Source: Candidatus Sulfopaludibacter sp. SbA3 (GTDB lineage: Bacteria; Pseudomonadota; Alphaproteobacteria; Caulobacterales; Hyphomonadaceae). Taken from it: DNA of 64,000 bases. The stretch is from NCBI GenBank assembly GCA_945913285.1, contig CAMEDD010000003.1, positions 1 to 64,000 of the forward strand, in the 5' to 3' direction. Both the position numbers and the translations under genes were made by a program. Shown here piece after piece: positions 63,247 through 64,000 of this stretch; position 1 is the first letter of the stretch; every line of letters starts with the position of its first letter. Under the pieces are notes generated by a model, which worked only from the letters and a program-made list of their open reading frames with translations, was not told the origin of the DNA and searched no databases.

Positions 63247-64000
63247 ATGACGGATTACCAGTCCCCGCTGCCGTCTGCCGCATCGACGGCCCAACCAGGC
63301 GTCGCTCCGATGGGTCAGCGGGTAGCCAGGGGCGCGATCTGGACGATGGCTGCCAGTGCGGCCCGGATCGCTTCCGCCATCCTGATCCTCCCGGTTCTTA
63401 CACGGCTCCTGAGCCCTGAAGACTTCGGCCTTATGCAGATTGCCGCACCCTTTCTGTTCTTCCTTATGGTGTTCAGCGACTTCGGCATGCAACCTGCGCT
63501 CGTTGTCGCGGATGAGCCATCAGACAAACTCTGGTCAACCGCCTTCTGGACAGGACTGGGGACCGCTTCCTTACTGACCTTAATCCTGATTATGGCAGCG
63601 CCGGGCGTAGCGTCCTTTTTCAACGAACCGCGCGCCGAGCTTATCCTCCAGGTCCTCTCGATAACGCTGTTGTTAGGCGGTGCCATGATTGTGCCGGCCG
63701 CCTGGCTCCTTCGGGCCATGAGTTTTCGTGCGCTAGCCATCGTCGAATTCTTTGCGATGACTTGCGGCATCGTCGCAGCGCTTGCCTGCGCCGTTATGGG
63801 CTGGGGCGTCTGGTCGCTGGTCGCCCAGCAACTGGTCATGTTTTCAATCAAGGCGGTAGCCTACTGCACGATGTCCAGGGCGCCCCTGAAGTTCGAGTTC
63901 GGTGTCGCGGAGCTGAAATCCATCATTGGCGTCAGCTGGGGCATGATTAACGTGCGCGTGCTGTTGTTCTTCTCTGGCAACATCGACATGATCATCATCG
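63247..64000 (+). CDS. Polysaccharide flippase (Wzx-like), C-terminus cut by window edge
   Basis: 251 residues seen from ATG 63247 before the window ends. A polar N-terminus of about 30 residues is followed by six or more membrane helices. It starts RGAIWTMAASAARIASAILILPVLTRLL and continues VPAAWLLRAMSFRALAIVEF, typical of Wzx/WzxC oligosaccharide flippases. It follows the hydroxyacid dehydrogenase by 68 bases and completes an export locus with the Wzc-like kinase and barrel. Frame remains open at the last base. Confidence 0.88.
   Translation, partial: MTDYQSPLPSAASTAQPGVAPMGQRVARGAIWTMAASAARIASAILILPVLTRLLSPEDFGLMQIAAPFLFFLMVFSDFGMQPALVVADEPSDKLWSTAFWTGLGTASLLTLILIMAAPGVASFFNEPRAELILQVLSITLLLGGAMIVPAAWLLRAMSFRALAIVEFFAMTCGIVAALACAVMGWGVWSLVAQQLVMFSIKAVAYCTMSRAPLKFEFGVAELKSIIGVSWGMINVRVLLFFSGNIDMIII

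Overview
The window is GC-rich, densely coded bacterial DNA. Gene order and families point to an alphaproteobacterium, most likely of the Caulobacterales/Hyphomonadaceae type. The evidence is hslV-hslU separated by a membrane-protein gene, a nagZ-scpA-scpB run behind a SPOR-domain gene, long alphaproteobacterial-style PstA and PstC, a CYP153-type P450, and a perfect CtrA-type box (TTAA-N7-TTAAC). No rRNA, tRNA, CRISPR array, insertion sequence or prophage was recognised. The first gene (lipA) and the last (a polysaccharide flippase) run off the window.

Layout: 1-0.93 kb, lipA. 1.1-6.8 kb, a storage-polymer locus: an acyl-ligase, then phaZ, a Pseudomonas-type (class II, medium-chain) phaC, divergent phaD, and a PhaF/PhaI-type phasin that ends in a helix-hairpin-helix domain. 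7-13 kb, a dienelactone hydrolase and the phosphate regulon pstC-pstA-pstB-phoU-phoB with a PHO box upstream. 13-16 kb, hslV/membrane protein/hslU. 16-20 kb, a PhoD phosphatase lipoprotein and a TonB-dependent receptor. 20-30.5 kb, mixed metabolism: lipoproteins, an HxlR regulator with a DsbA-like isomerase, a PfkB kinase, an ATP-grasp ligase, an S41 protease, nth, a CYP153-type P450 and a nitroreductase. 30.5-35.8 kb, SPOR-nagZ-scpA-scpB, dGTPase and erpA. 36-46.6 kb, hydrolases, an amidase, ettA, a PLP enzyme, a type B carboxylesterase and msrC. 46.8-53 kb, a six-gene overlapping operon (DUF4129, DUF4350, MoxR, DUF58, SpoIIM-like, RDD). 53-64 kb, an exopolysaccharide locus: glycosyltransferases, galE, a Wzc-like tyrosine kinase, an outer-membrane barrel, an FMN hydroxyacid dehydrogenase and a flippase.

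How the parts may work together: the class II PHA genes and the CYP153 hydroxylase fit a lifestyle of oxidising alkanes or fatty acids and storing medium-chain polyester. The Pst/PhoU/PhoB cluster, PhoD and the neighbouring receptor fit phosphate scavenging. The export genes at 57-62 kb form a capsule or holdfast-like secretion unit that may be cell-cycle controlled through CtrA. The least understood module is the MoxR operon. The most original local features are the phasin-HhH fusion, the rewired Pseudomonas-like pha cluster, and a terminator hairpin whose 3' arm is the Shine-Dalgarno sequence of the next gene.
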